NCBI RefSeq assembly: GCF_002285795.1
Contig: NZ_CP022961.1
Location: forward strand, 1,612,001-1,676,000
Origin: Plantactinospora sp. KBS50
Lineage (GTDB): Bacteria; Actinomycetota; Actinomycetes; Mycobacteriales; Micromonosporaceae
Direction: 5' to 3'
Length of the DNA stretch: 64,000 nt
Of the stretch, positions 1 through 8,492 are shown in pieces. Below the pieces are notes generated by a model that saw only the letters and a program-made list of their open reading frames with translations, had not been told where the DNA came from and did not search any database. The position numbers and the translations under genes were made by a program. The stretch's first letter is position 1, and every line of letters begins with the position of its first letter.

Positions 1-2
1 CG

Positions 3-623
3 TTCCGGCACGTCGACCTCGCCGTGCGGCCCGGCGAACTGGTGGCGCTGACCGGACCGACCGGCAGCGGACGTACCTCCCTGCTGCTCGCCCTCGCCGG
101 CCGGTTCCGGATCGACGAGGGCCGGCTGCGTCGCACCGGCCCGGCCGCCCTGGGCCTGGTGACCGGAGCGCACGAGCCGGAACCCGCGCTCACCGTCGCC
201 GAACACCTCGACGAGCGACTGCTGCTGCTCGGCCGCCGCGCCCCGGCAGGCAGCGTTCCGGCAGGCCGCGCCCCGGCGAGCGGCACCCCGGCGAGCGGCA
301 CCCCGGCCCGCCGCGGTCGAGCCGGCCGGCGGGACCGGATCGCGGCGGCCATCGCGCCGTACGCCGCCGATCTCGAACCGGACCTGCTGGTCCGCGACCT
401 GACCCGGTTGCAGCGCCACCTGCTCGGCCTCGCGCTCGCCGGGCTGAACGACCCCGCGGCGGTGCTGGTCGACGACGTCGACACCGGGCTGAGCGGGCCA
501 GAGCAGGATCGGCTCTGGGCCGCGCTGACCGACCTGTGCGACCGCGGGACGGCGGTGATCGCCACGGCCCGGGACGTCGAACCGACCCGCGACCTCCCGC
601 AATACCGGATGGATGCCACCTGA
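3..623 (+). CDS. ABC transporter ATP-binding protein, degenerate (5' partial)
   Basis: The gene is cut by the left edge; the frame is open from base 3, so a GTG at 24 is not its true start. A Walker A loop (GPTGSGRTS) follows within 20 codons. The usual LSGGQ signature is replaced by LTRLQ, and the Walker B region reads VLVDDVDTGL, with Asp where the catalytic Glu is normally found. Between them is an Ala/Pro/Gly-rich insert made of short repeats (SGTPASGTPA). It overlaps the next gene in an ATGA junction, so the two are very likely co-translated. I infer the ATPase partner of the YhgE-like membrane protein, with weak or regulatory ATPase activity. Confidence 0.8.
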   Translation, partial: FRHVDLAVRPGELVALTGPTGSGRTSLLLALAGRFRIDEGRLRRTGPAALGLVTGAHEPEPALTVAEHLDERLLLLGRRAPAGSVPAGRAPASGTPASGTPARRGRAGRRDRIAAAIAPYAADLEPDLLVRDLTRLQRHLLGLALAGLNDPAAVLVDDVDTGLSGPEQDRLWAALTDLCDRGTAVIATARDVEPTRDLPQYRMDAT

Positions 624-2773
624 TGAGAGTTTTCCACCTCGCCCGGTACGAGCTGCGGCGGTTCACCCGCGGCCGGCTGCCCGCCGCGGCGCTGGCCGTG
701 CTGACGGTCGTCCCGCTGCTGTACGGCGCGCTCTACCTCGCCGCGTTCTGGGACCCCTACGGCAGGCTGGACCGGATCCCGGTGGCCCTGGTGAACGAGG
801 ACCGCCCGGCCACCGCCACCGATGGCAGCCCGGTGCACGCCGGCCGGGACCTCGCCGACGAACTGGTCGACCGGCGGGTCTTCGACTGGCGGCGGACCGA
901 CGGGACACGCGCCGAGGCCGGCCTCCGGGACGGCCGGTTCCAGCTGATCTTCGAGATCCCGGCGGACTTCTCCGCCTCGCTGGCCGCGGCGCCCGACCCG
1001 GACCAGCCGGCACGGCCCGGCCAACTGCGGGTGGTCAGCGACGACGCCACGAACTACCTGACCGGGCTGCTCGCCCGAACGGCGTTCACCGAGATCCAGG
1101 CCGCCGCCCGGACCACCGCGAGCAGCGGATACTTCGACCGGATGCTGATCGGCTTCACCGACGCCAAGCAGCGCACGGCCGAGGCGGCCGACGGCGCCGG
1201 GCGGCTGCGGGACGGCCTCGACCGCTCCGGCTCGGGCGCCGGCCAGCTCGCGGACGGGCTCGGCGACGCCGCGGACGGCGCCGACCAGCTCGCCGGCAAC
1301 CTCGCCACCGCCACCGCCGGGGCCGACCAGCTCGCCGACGGCCTCACCACGCTGGCCGCCGGCAGCGCCCAACTGGCCGCCGGCGCCGGACAGGCGGCCA
1401 GCCAGACCCGGGCGGCCGCCACGCAGATCAACACGGCCATCGACACCTGGGAACCGGTGCTGCGCCGCAACGCCACCCGGATCGCCGACGCCGCGACGCT
1501 GATCGCCGACGGTGCGCAGTCCCTGGCCGAGCACCTGGACACCCTGCCGGGCCGGGCCGACGACCTCATCGAGCGGGCCGGGACCGTGCGGGACCGCCTC
1601 GACGCGCTGGCCACCGCACACCCCGAACTCGCCGACGACCCCGACCTGGCGGCGGCCCGGGCCGCCGCCGGGCGCCTGGTCTCCGACGCGCAACGGCTGC
1701 GGTCCACGCTCAGCGACGCGAACCTGGCGAGCTTCCACGACCGGCTGGTCACCGTCGCGGCCACCGCCCGCACGGTCGCGGCCGAGGCGCCGCACCTGGC
1801 CGACGACGTACGCGCCGAGCAGGCCCGGCTCAACCAGCTCGTCGACGGGCTCGGCCAGCTCGCCACCGCCGCCGAGCAGGTCGACCAGGGCAGCCACCGG
1901 GCCGAGCGCGGGGCGGCCGAGCTGCGTACCGGCCTCTACCGGCTGGCCACCGGCGCGCAGGACCTGGACGGCGGTCTCGGCCGGCTCGCCGGCGGCGGCC
2001 AGCGGCTCGCCGACGGCCTGACCGACCTGCGCTCCGGGGCCGCGCAACTCGCCTCCGGGCTCGCCGACGGGGCCCGGCAACTGCCCGGGTACGACGACGC
2101 GGCCACCCGGTCCGGTGTCCTCGGCGACCCGGTGGCGCTGGACCGCGGTACGCGGCACGCCGCGGCCAGCTACGGGGTCGGGTTCGCGCCGTACTTCCTC
2201 GCGCTGGCCCTCTGGGTCGGCGCGATGATCACGTACATGCTGCTCCGGCCGCTGAACCGGCGGCACGTCCTGTCCGGCGCCCCGGCCCGGCGGGTCGCGC
2301 TCGCCGGCTGGCTGCCCGGGCTGGCCGTCGGCCTGGCGCAGGCCGTGGCCCTGTACGCGGTGGTCACCCTCGGGCTGGGGCTCCACCCGGTGCACCCGGT
2401 CGGCACGCTGGCGCTGCTGCTGCTCACCGCCGCCGCGTTCACCGCCCTGGTGCAGTCGCTGGGCGCCTGGCTCGGCCCGGCCGGGCGGCTGGCCGCGCTC
2501 GCCCTGCTCATGCTCCAGCTCACCTCCTCCGGCGGCACCTACCCGGTGCAGACCTCGCCCCGGTTCTTCCAGTTGGTGCACCCGCTGGTGCCGATGACGT
2601 ACGTCGTCGACGCCCTGCGGCACACGGTGAACGGCGGACCGGCCGGGCCGGTGCTGCTCGGCGCGGCGGTCCTGGTCGGGTTCGCCGGCGCCGCGGTGGT
2701 GCTCAGCGTGGCCGCGGCGCGGCGCGCCCGCCGGCTCACCCCGGCCAGGCTGCATCCCGAGCTGGCCATGTAG
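623..2773 (+). CDS. YhgE/Pip-type ABC-2 family membrane protein
   Basis: The product has 716 residues. The ATG at 623 sits in an ATGA overlap with the upstream ATPase. There is one N-terminal membrane segment (about residues 17-40), then a long extracytoplasmic region of about 470 residues full of QLADGL/GAxQLAxG heptad-like repeats, and a C-terminal block of about five or six membrane segments from residue 515. This is the architecture of the YhgE/Pip family (phage infection protein, ESX-type accessory proteins). The substrate is unknown. Coupling to an ABC ATPase suggests an export role. The TetR gene 45 bp downstream on the same strand is the likely regulator. Confidence 0.85.
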   Translation: MRVFHLARYELRRFTRGRLPAAALAVLTVVPLLYGALYLAAFWDPYGRLDRIPVALVNEDRPATATDGSPVHAGRDLADELVDRRVFDWRRTDGTRAEAGLRDGRFQLIFEIPADFSASLAAAPDPDQPARPGQLRVVSDDATNYLTGLLARTAFTEIQAAARTTASSGYFDRMLIGFTDAKQRTAEAADGAGRLRDGLDRSGSGAGQLADGLGDAADGADQLAGNLATATAGADQLADGLTTLAAGSAQLAAGAGQAASQTRAAATQINTAIDTWEPVLRRNATRIADAATLIADGAQSLAEHLDTLPGRADDLIERAGTVRDRLDALATAHPELADDPDLAAARAAAGRLVSDAQRLRSTLSDANLASFHDRLVTVAATARTVAAEAPHLADDVRAEQARLNQLVDGLGQLATAAEQVDQGSHRAERGAAELRTGLYRLATGAQDLDGGLGRLAGGGQRLADGLTDLRSGAAQLASGLADGARQLPGYDDAATRSGVLGDPVALDRGTRHAAASYGVGFAPYFLALALWVGAMITYMLLRPLNRRHVLSGAPARRVALAGWLPGLAVGLAQAVALYAVVTLGLGLHPVHPVGTLALLLLTAAAFTALVQSLGAWLGPAGRLAALALLMLQLTSSGGTYPVQTSPRFFQLVHPLVPMTYVVDALRHTVNGGPAGPVLLGAAVLVGFAGAAVVLSVAAARRARRLTPARLHPELAM

Positions 2774-2817
2774 CAGACTGGCCGGCGGCGCAGGGAGTGC
2801 GGCGGAGGGAGGCGGCG

Positions 2818-3411
2818 GTGACCGACGGACGGTCGCGCCGGCGGGTGGACACCCGCCAGCGACTCTTCGAGGCGGCGGTCGCGCTCATCGCCGAGCAGGG
2901 CTACTCGGCGACCACCGTCGACGACATCGCGGCGCGGGCCGGGGTGGCCAAGGGCACGGTCTACTACAACTTCCCGTCCAAGACGGCCCTGTTCGAGGCG
3001 CTGTTGCGGCACGGCATCGGGCTGCTCACCGACGGCTTCCGGACCGCGGTGGCGGGGCAGCCGCCGCGCGCCGCGCTGGCCGCGCTGGTCCGCGCCCAAC
3101 TGGAGTACATCCAGCGGTACCGGGCCTTCGCCCAACTCCTGCTCTCGGAGATGTGGCGGACGAACCGGCAGTGGCAGCAGACCCTGCGGCTGCTGCGCGC
3201 CGAGGCGATCGGGACGATCGCCGAGACCGTGCAGGCTGGGGTGGACAGCGGCGACCTGCCCGCCGACCTGGACGTACGGCTGGCCTCCTCGGCGCTGTTC
3301 GGCGTCGGTCTGGTGGTCGCCGTCGACTGGCTGGTGTTCCAGCCGGACCGGCCGATCGCCGAGGTGCAGGAGTCGCTGCTGGCCATCGTGCGCCGGGTCG
3401 CGCACACCTGA
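2818..3411 (+). CDS. TetR/AcrR family transcriptional regulator
   Basis: The product has 197 residues. The GTG at 2818 is chosen because a GGAGG box lies about nine bases upstream; an in-frame GTG at 2797 lacks one. The N-terminal helix-turn-helix reads TTVDDIAARAGVAKGTVYYNF, typical of TetR, at about residues 27-47. The C-terminal ligand domain is of the TetR_C family with aromatic-rich helices. It lies just after the ATPase/YhgE pair and before the fused exporter, so it probably controls one or both of these transport units in response to an unknown ligand. Confidence 0.9.
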   Translation: MTDGRSRRRVDTRQRLFEAAVALIAEQGYSATTVDDIAARAGVAKGTVYYNFPSKTALFEALLRHGIGLLTDGFRTAVAGQPPRAALAALVRAQLEYIQRYRAFAQLLLSEMWRTNRQWQQTLRLLRAEAIGTIAETVQAGVDSGDLPADLDVRLASSALFGVGLVVAVDWLVFQPDRPIAEVQESLLAIVRRVAHT

Positions 3412-3434
3412 GCCCGTGCGCCGGGTCGCGCACA
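3387..3434 (+). repeat. 20-bp direct repeat spanning the tetR stop codon
   Basis: CGTGCGCCGGGTCGCGCACA occurs at 3387-3406, inside the last codons of the tetR gene, and again exactly at 3415-3434, just after its stop. It looks like a short tandem duplication of the 3' end of the gene. Confidence 0.8.
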
Positions 3435-3566
3435 GCTATGGTCGGCGGCGCCGCGTTGCTGGTGGGCGGCCGTTTCCCGGCTGCTCTGCCGGTGGCATAA
3501 ATGCGTTGAATCTCGGCAGTCGGCGCCGCAGGCTGAGGGTTCCGCACAATCCTCGGGGGGATCCAC

Positions 3567-6500
3567 ATGCGCCTGTTCCACGACCTGTGGTCCTCCGCAC
3601 CCCGCCGGGTCACCCTGGTGGCCTGCCTCATCGTGCTCGGCGCGGGCGGCCAGGCGGTTGCCGCGGCGCTGGCCGGCCCGGTGCTGGTGCATCGCTCCGG
3701 GGTCTTCTTCGTCCTGCTCGTCGTGGCGCTGGTCGCGGCCGCCTGCTCGGACCTCGCGGTCGGGCTGATCACGGCGGGGCTCACCGCCGACTGGGCCGCC
3801 GACGTCCGCCGCCGGCTGTGCCGGGTCGCCCTCGGGCAGGACCTGCCGGCGATCGAGACCACCCCGGTCGGCGAGCTGCTGGACCGGATCGACGGCGATG
3901 TCTACCAGGTCGCCGCCCAGCTGCGCGGCCCCGGCGTACGGGTGATCCAGTCGTTCGGGGTGGCCCTGCTCTCCGTGGTCACGGCGCTTGTCGTCTGGTG
4001 GCCCGGCGGCGTGGCCATGCTCGCCCTGATCGTGTTCCTGGTCGTCCGGCTGCGCAGGCCCACCATGCGCATCGGGCCGCTGCGGATGGCCGAGGAGGAG
4101 AGCTGGTCGGATCTGGCCGCCGTGATGGAGGAGGCCATCCACGGCCAGGACGACGTCCGGACCAGTCTGGCCCGGCCGTACGTGCTGCGGCTGTTCGCGC
4201 GGCAGGCCAGTCAGGTGCTGGCCCGGGGCCGGCGGGTGTGGCTCGCCACCGCCCAGGTCACCACGGCGGCCGCCGGCACCGCGCACCTCGGCATCATCGC
4301 GGTCGTCCTCGGCGGGACCTGGGCGCTGGCCACCGGCCGGGTCGACAGCGCGCGGCTGACCGCGATCTGGCTGCTGGCGGTCGCCTTCGGGGTCACCGTG
4401 GAGCACGTCACCCGGATGGTGCCCGAGTTGCAGGTCGCGCTGGGCGCGTGGGCCCGGGTGCAACTGCTCCAGTCGTCGCGACAGGAGCCGGTCGGCGGGG
4501 CCGTACCAGAGGACGGTGACCTGGAGGTGCGCGGCCTCACCTTCGCCTACGGCCGGGCCGGCTCGGACGGCGACCACGCCCCGGTGCTGCGGGACGTCCG
4601 CCTGACCTTCGCCCGCGGTCGCTCGTACGCGCTGATCGGGCGGACCGGATCCGGAAAGTCCACCCTCACCAAGGTGCTCAGCCGGGCGGTGCAGGTGCCC
4701 CGGGGAACGGTCTTCCTGGCCGGCACCGACCTGCTGGACCTCGACCTGGAGCGGTTGCGCCGGTGGATCGCCGTGGTGCCGCAGCGTACCGAGATCCTGG
4801 CCGGCACCCTGGCCGAGAACATCGCGCTGTTCGACCCGGACCTGCTGGACGCCGCCGCCCGGGCGCTTGACGAACTGGGCCTGGCCGGCTGGGTCGCGGA
4901 GCTTCCGGACGGTCCGGACACCCGGCTCGGCGACGGCGGGCACGTGCTGTCGGCCGGGCAGGAACAGCTGATCGCCTTCGCCCGGATCCTCGTGCGGGAC
5001 CCGCAGGTGGTGATCCTGGACGAGGCCACCGCCCGGCTCGACCCGGTCACCGAGGCCCGGGTGCAGCGGGCCACCGAACGCCTGCTCACCGACCGGATCG
5101 GCATCGTGATCGCGCACCGGCTCTCCTCGGTCCGCCGCTGCGACGAGGTGGTCGTGCTGGCCGACGGTCAGGTGCTGGAGGCCGGACCGCTGCGCGAGTC
5201 CGAACGGTTCGCCCGGCTGCTGGCCAGCAGCCGGGTCGGGGCGTACGCGAACGCCGGCGCGCGGGACGCGAACGCTGGCGCGGGCGTGCTTACCCTGCCC
5301 GACGGCGGTGCCCCGCACTGGCCGACCCCGGCGGAGCCGGCGGGTGCGGCGACGGCCGTGGGCACTGCGGGCGTGGGCACTGCGGGCGTGGCCACGCTGA
5401 CCGCCACCGCGCCGACCACGGTCGCGGCGACCGGGACCACCGGGACCGCGCCGGTCGAAACGGCCGCGGCCGGATCGGGTACGGCCGGTCCGGGCCGCAG
5501 CGAGCCGCCGCCCCTGCCGCCGGCGCCCCGCAGTCGGACGATGCGGGAGATCGTCCGGCTGACCTTCAACGACCGCCGGTACGGCCTGTCCGCCCTGGCG
5601 TTCTTCCTGGTGATGGCCCTGCTCGGGCTCGACGGTGCGGTGCTGCCCTGGCTGTGGGCGGACCTGGTCGACGGCACCGGCGGGACGCTGTGGCCGGCCG
5701 TCGGGATCGTGGCCGCGCTGATCATCACGCTGCCGGTGCCCTGGTACACCAACAAGTGGTTCCCGGAGTGGTGGGTGCGGCAGATGTTGCGGATCGGCCT
5801 GCGCCTGGTGCACGGCCAGACCGGACCGCGCCGGGTCAGCAAACACACCCCGGCCGAGGTGGTGGCGCAGGGCGGTGACACCGAACGGGTGGTGCAGCTC
5901 GCGGACAACCTGATCGACCAGTTCGCCGCCGTGGTCGTGGTGATCGGGATGACCGTGGTCTCCGGGTCGATCGTGCCGGCGCTGTTCTTCGCCGGCACCA
6001 TGCTGGTCTCGGGGCTGGCCGCCACGCTGTTCGGCCCCCGGCTCGAGCGGCTGGCCCGGCGTACCGTCAAGGCCCGGGCCGCCTTCGCGACCGCGCTGGT
6101 CTCCGCGCTCTCGGCGGCCCGGACGGTGAAGCTGGCCGGGGCCACCGAACCGGTGCTGGCGCACCTGGCCCGGCTGGACCGGGTGCGCAGCGACCGGCAG
6201 CGGCGGGAGATCGCCGTGCAGGTGCTCTCCCGTTCGACGCCGTCGATGGTCAGCGGGCTGCTGCCGATCGGTGCCTGGGCGCTGTTCCTCGGCGGCGAAC
6301 TCTCGGCCGGTGCCACCCTGGTGGTGGTCGCCACCCTCGGCGCGGCCCGGTGGTTCGCCTGGACGACCGCCTCGCTGGTGTCGCAACTGCCCTCGGCCCG
6401 GGTGTGGACCCGGCGGACCGTCGAGATGTGCGGGGTCGCCGACTACTCGGCCGAGGTGCCGGGGGTCGACATTTCCGCCGGCACCGCACCCTGCCCCGCG

Positions 6501-7202
6501 GCGCCACCCCGGCGGCCGCTGCGGCGGCTGGAACTCGACGGCTTCACCGCCGTGCACGAGGACGGGACGGTCGCGGTCCGGGACGTCGACCTCACGGTGG
6601 AACGCGGGCAACTGGTGCTGGTCGTCGGACCGGTCGGGGCCGGCAAGTCGTCCCTGCTGCGGGCGCTGGCCGGGATCGTGCACCACACCGGCGCGCTGCG
6701 CTGGAACGGGACGCCGGTGGTCGAACCGGAACTGTTCCTGCGGCCCAACCAGGTCGGGTACGTCGGCCAGTTGCCGCGGGTGCTGTCCGGCACCGTCGCC
6801 GACAACATCGCGCTCGGCCATCCGGTCGACGCGGCCGGCGCGGTGGCCGTCGCGCAGCTGGAGCACGACCTGGCGGCGGCGGGAAGCGGACTCGGCCTGC
6901 TGATCGGCCACAAGGGCACCCGGCTGTCCGGCGGGCAGTTGCAGCGGCTGGCCCTGGCCCGTGCCCTGGCGCCGCAGACCGAGCTGCTGGTCGCCGACGA
7001 CGTGTCATCGGCGCTGGACGTCAGTACCGAGCTGGAGCTGTGGCGGGCGCTGCGCGAACACGGGGTGACGGTGGTCGGCTCGACGTCCAAGCGGGCGGCG
7101 CTCAACCAGGCCGACCGGGTGGTCGTGCTGATCGGCGGCCGGGTCGCCGCCCAGGGCCGGTGGGCCGACCTGGACGCCGACTGGGGTCACCTGGCCGGGT
7201 AG
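3567..7202 (+). CDS. fused double ABC exporter (TMD-NBD-TMD-NBD)
   Basis: The product has 1211 residues, two half-exporters in one chain joined by an Ala/Thr/Gly-rich linker at about residues 555-655. A GGGGGGAT box precedes the ATG. NBD1 has Walker A GRTGSGKST (358-366), signature LSAGQ (461-465), Walker B ending in D485-E486 and a switch His517. NBD2 has Walker A GPVGAGKSS (1021-1029), a perfect LSGGQ (1120-1124), D1144-D1145 in place of Asp-Glu, and Ser1174 where the switch His belongs. In the head-to-tail dimer, one site is therefore fully consensus (NBD1 Walker motifs with NBD2 signature) and the other fully degenerate. This is the pattern of asymmetric heterodimeric exporters. The substrate is unknown. 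Confidence 0.9.
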   Translation: MRLFHDLWSSAPRRVTLVACLIVLGAGGQAVAAALAGPVLVHRSGVFFVLLVVALVAAACSDLAVGLITAGLTADWAADVRRRLCRVALGQDLPAIETTPVGELLDRIDGDVYQVAAQLRGPGVRVIQSFGVALLSVVTALVVWWPGGVAMLALIVFLVVRLRRPTMRIGPLRMAEEESWSDLAAVMEEAIHGQDDVRTSLARPYVLRLFARQASQVLARGRRVWLATAQVTTAAAGTAHLGIIAVVLGGTWALATGRVDSARLTAIWLLAVAFGVTVEHVTRMVPELQVALGAWARVQLLQSSRQEPVGGAVPEDGDLEVRGLTFAYGRAGSDGDHAPVLRDVRLTFARGRSYALIGRTGSGKSTLTKVLSRAVQVPRGTVFLAGTDLLDLDLERLRRWIAVVPQRTEILAGTLAENIALFDPDLLDAAARALDELGLAGWVAELPDGPDTRLGDGGHVLSAGQEQLIAFARILVRDPQVVILDEATARLDPVTEARVQRATERLLTDRIGIVIAHRLSSVRRCDEVVVLADGQVLEAGPLRESERFARLLASSRVGAYANAGARDANAGAGVLTLPDGGAPHWPTPAEPAGAATAVGTAGVGTAGVATLTATAPTTVAATGTTGTAPVETAAAGSGTAGPGRSEPPPLPPAPRSRTMREIVRLTFNDRRYGLSALAFFLVMALLGLDGAVLPWLWADLVDGTGGTLWPAVGIVAALIITLPVPWYTNKWFPEWWVRQMLRIGLRLVHGQTGPRRVSKHTPAEVVAQGGDTERVVQLADNLIDQFAAVVVVIGMTVVSGSIVPALFFAGTMLVSGLAATLFGPRLERLARRTVKARAAFATALVSALSAARTVKLAGATEPVLAHLARLDRVRSDRQRREIAVQVLSRSTPSMVSGLLPIGAWALFLGGELSAGATLVVVATLGAARWFAWTTASLVSQLPSARVWTRRTVEMCGVADYSAEVPGVDISAGTAPCPAAPPRRPLRRLELDGFTAVHEDGTVAVRDVDLTVERGQLVLVVGPVGAGKSSLLRALAGIVHHTGALRWNGTPVVEPELFLRPNQVGYVGQLPRVLSGTVADNIALGHPVDAAGAVAVAQLEHDLAAAGSGLGLLIGHKGTRLSGGQLQRLALARALAPQTELLVADDVSSALDVSTELELWRALREHGVTVVGSTSKRAALNQADRVVVLIGGRVAAQGRWADLDADWGHLAG

Positions 7203-7214
7203 CGGCCCCGCGTC

Positions 7215-7418
7215 CTACAGGATTCCCTCCAGCCGTTCCCTGAGGTGGTTGGGCTCGATCAACTGGAAGTGATCGCAGCGCGAGCATTCGAGGTGGCTCG
7301 GGTCGAGACCCCGGACCACCGCTTGGTGGGCAATCGCGTTGGACGTTTCCTCATGGTTGAACGAGAGAACATCGTGAACGCTGTCGGTGTCGTTTCGAGT
7401 TTCGAGGACTTTGATCAA
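7215..7418 (-). CDS. hypothetical protein or gene remnant
   Basis: A 67-codon minus-strand frame starts at an ATG and ends just after the exporter gene. It contains a CSRC pair near the C-terminus and a charged tail (NHLRERLEGIL). A plus-strand frame at 7245-7433 overlaps it and cannot be excluded. Base composition is lower in GC than the flanks. No family is recognised; it may be debris at the left edge of the island. Confidence 0.25.
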   Translation of the reverse strand: MIKVLETRNDTDSVHDVLSFNHEETSNAIAHQAVVRGLDPSHLECSRCDHFQLIEPNHLRERLEGIL

Positions 7419-7666
7419 TTGATCCAGGGGTAGTTGGTGTCCATCGTTCGGGAAGAGGCCGACAGAAAAGGACTTGAACCACGGGCACCTCGGCGGCGGC
7501 GGCCCACCTCAATCGACGGGCGAGGACTGGAAACGGAGTCATGGACCACCGCGCCATCCCTCGGCCCAACCGGCGGTCACTCCGGGCTTGCGACTTTGAA
7601 GAGATGGGGGTACGGTCACATTCGCCGGCGTCTGTTCTACCAGGGCGCTCAAATCTGTCTCATGTG
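7419..7666. other. intergenic, lower GC, no supported gene
   Basis: Several short frames cross this stretch on both strands, but none has a ribosome binding site, a recognisable domain or consistent codon use. It separates the exporter locus from the island promoter. Confidence 0.5.
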
Positions 7667-7695
7667 TTTACATCACCGAGCCTAAGTTCCATAGT
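7667..7695 (+). promoter_or_regulatory. sigma-70-type promoter of the island operon
   Basis: A TTTACA box (7667-7672, five of six to TTGACA) is followed after exactly 17 bases by CATAGT (7690-7695, four of six to TATAAT). The predicted transcript would begin near 7702, about 30 bases before the leader ORF and its AGGAG box. Confidence 0.6.
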
Positions 7696-7732
7696 GAATC
7701 GCTCCCTCAAGGTCGGCGAAAGGAGCAACGCG

Positions 7733-7834
7733 TTGGTAATGATGGGTATCCAGAAGGACGATTATCTCAAGCGCGGGCCGGACGTTGTCCACGGCGGAGC
7801 TCATCTATCGGCTGACACATATGCTGAACGCTGA
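7733..7834 (+). CDS. 33-residue leader or precursor-like peptide
   Basis: An AGGAG at 7721-7725 lies seven bases before a TTG at 7733; in-frame ATGs follow at 7739 and 7742. The peptide is polar and ends in HLSADTYAER. The stop at 7832-7834 lies past the ATG of the ATPase gene (7821), giving a 14-base overlap. The ATPase start itself has no nearby Shine-Dalgarno sequence, so its translation may depend on reading of this ORF. It could be a regulatory leader, a secreted peptide handled by the transporter, or simply a translation entry site. No homologue is recognised. Confidence 0.45.
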   Translation: MVMMGIQKDDYLKRGPDVVHGGAHLSADTYAER

Positions 7835-8492
7835 ACACGTGAGGTATTCGTTCGGCCAGACGGTGGCGCTCGCGTCCGTGAGTGCCACCGTCATGCCGGG
7901 CGAAAGGGTCGCGTTGATCGGACCGAGTGGGTCAGGCAAGACTACCTTCCTCTACTGTCTCGCTGGTTTACTCAAGCCGGACAGCGGGCGAATTTCCTTC
8001 AATGGACGAGATTGGGCGAGTTTGCCTGACGAGGAGCTGTCCGGTCTCCGGCTCCGCTCCTTCGGTTTCGTATTCCAATTCGCCGAACTGGTGCCGGAGC
8101 TGACAATCAGTGAAAACATCGCACTCCCACTGGACCTGGCAGGCGTGGGTCGAAGGGAACGTGCGAGGCGCGTCGGCGCTCTATTGGAGCGGCTTGGTCT
8201 CAATGGCGAGGCCAACCGGCGACCGGCGCAGGTTTCCGGTGGGCAGGCGCAACGGGCAGCCGTGGCTCGGGCGGTCGTGCATCGTCCCGCCGTCATCTTC
8301 GCGGACGAGCCGACTGGTTCGCTCGATACGACCAACGGCGAGGCGGTGATGGACCTTCTGTTCGGCCTCTCTGCGGAGCAAGGTGCGGCGATCGTGCTGG
8401 TCACCCATGATCTGAAGATTGCGCACAGGGCTGACCGCCTGCTGGAGATGCGCGACGGTCGGCTGGCGTCGACACCGGTAGTGGACGCATGA
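7821..8492 (+). CDS. ABC transporter ATP-binding protein (MacB/LolD-like)
   Basis: The product has 223 residues from the ATG at 7821; an in-frame TTG at 7785 would add 12 residues without family support. Walker A is GPSGSGKTT, the signature VSGGQ, Walker B VIFADEPTGSLD, and the switch His lies in VTHD. All active residues are present. The sequence matches ATPases that serve FtsX/MacB-type permeases, and the gene overlaps the permease start in an ATGA junction. It probably powers a mechanotransmission or export complex rather than a classic import system. GC content is below that of the surrounding chromosome. Confidence 0.9.
   Translation: MLNAEHVRYSFGQTVALASVSATVMPGERVALIGPSGSGKTTFLYCLAGLLKPDSGRISFNGRDWASLPDEELSGLRLRSFGFVFQFAELVPELTISENIALPLDLAGVGRRERARRVGALLERLGLNGEANRRPAQVSGGQAQRAAVARAVVHRPAVIFADEPTGSLDTTNGEAVMDLLFGLSAEQGAAIVLVTHDLKIAHRADRLLEMRDGRLASTPVVDA

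Noticed and set aside
2964-6911. 1315-codon minus-strand open frame
   Set aside because: It is antisense to the tetR and exporter genes; long antisense frames arise from high third-position GC. The composition is Arg/Gly/Pro-rich without any domain.
7785-7820. TTG start for the island ATPase
   Set aside because: The extra 12 residues have no family counterpart and no ribosome binding site; the ATG at 7821 matches the usual N-terminus.
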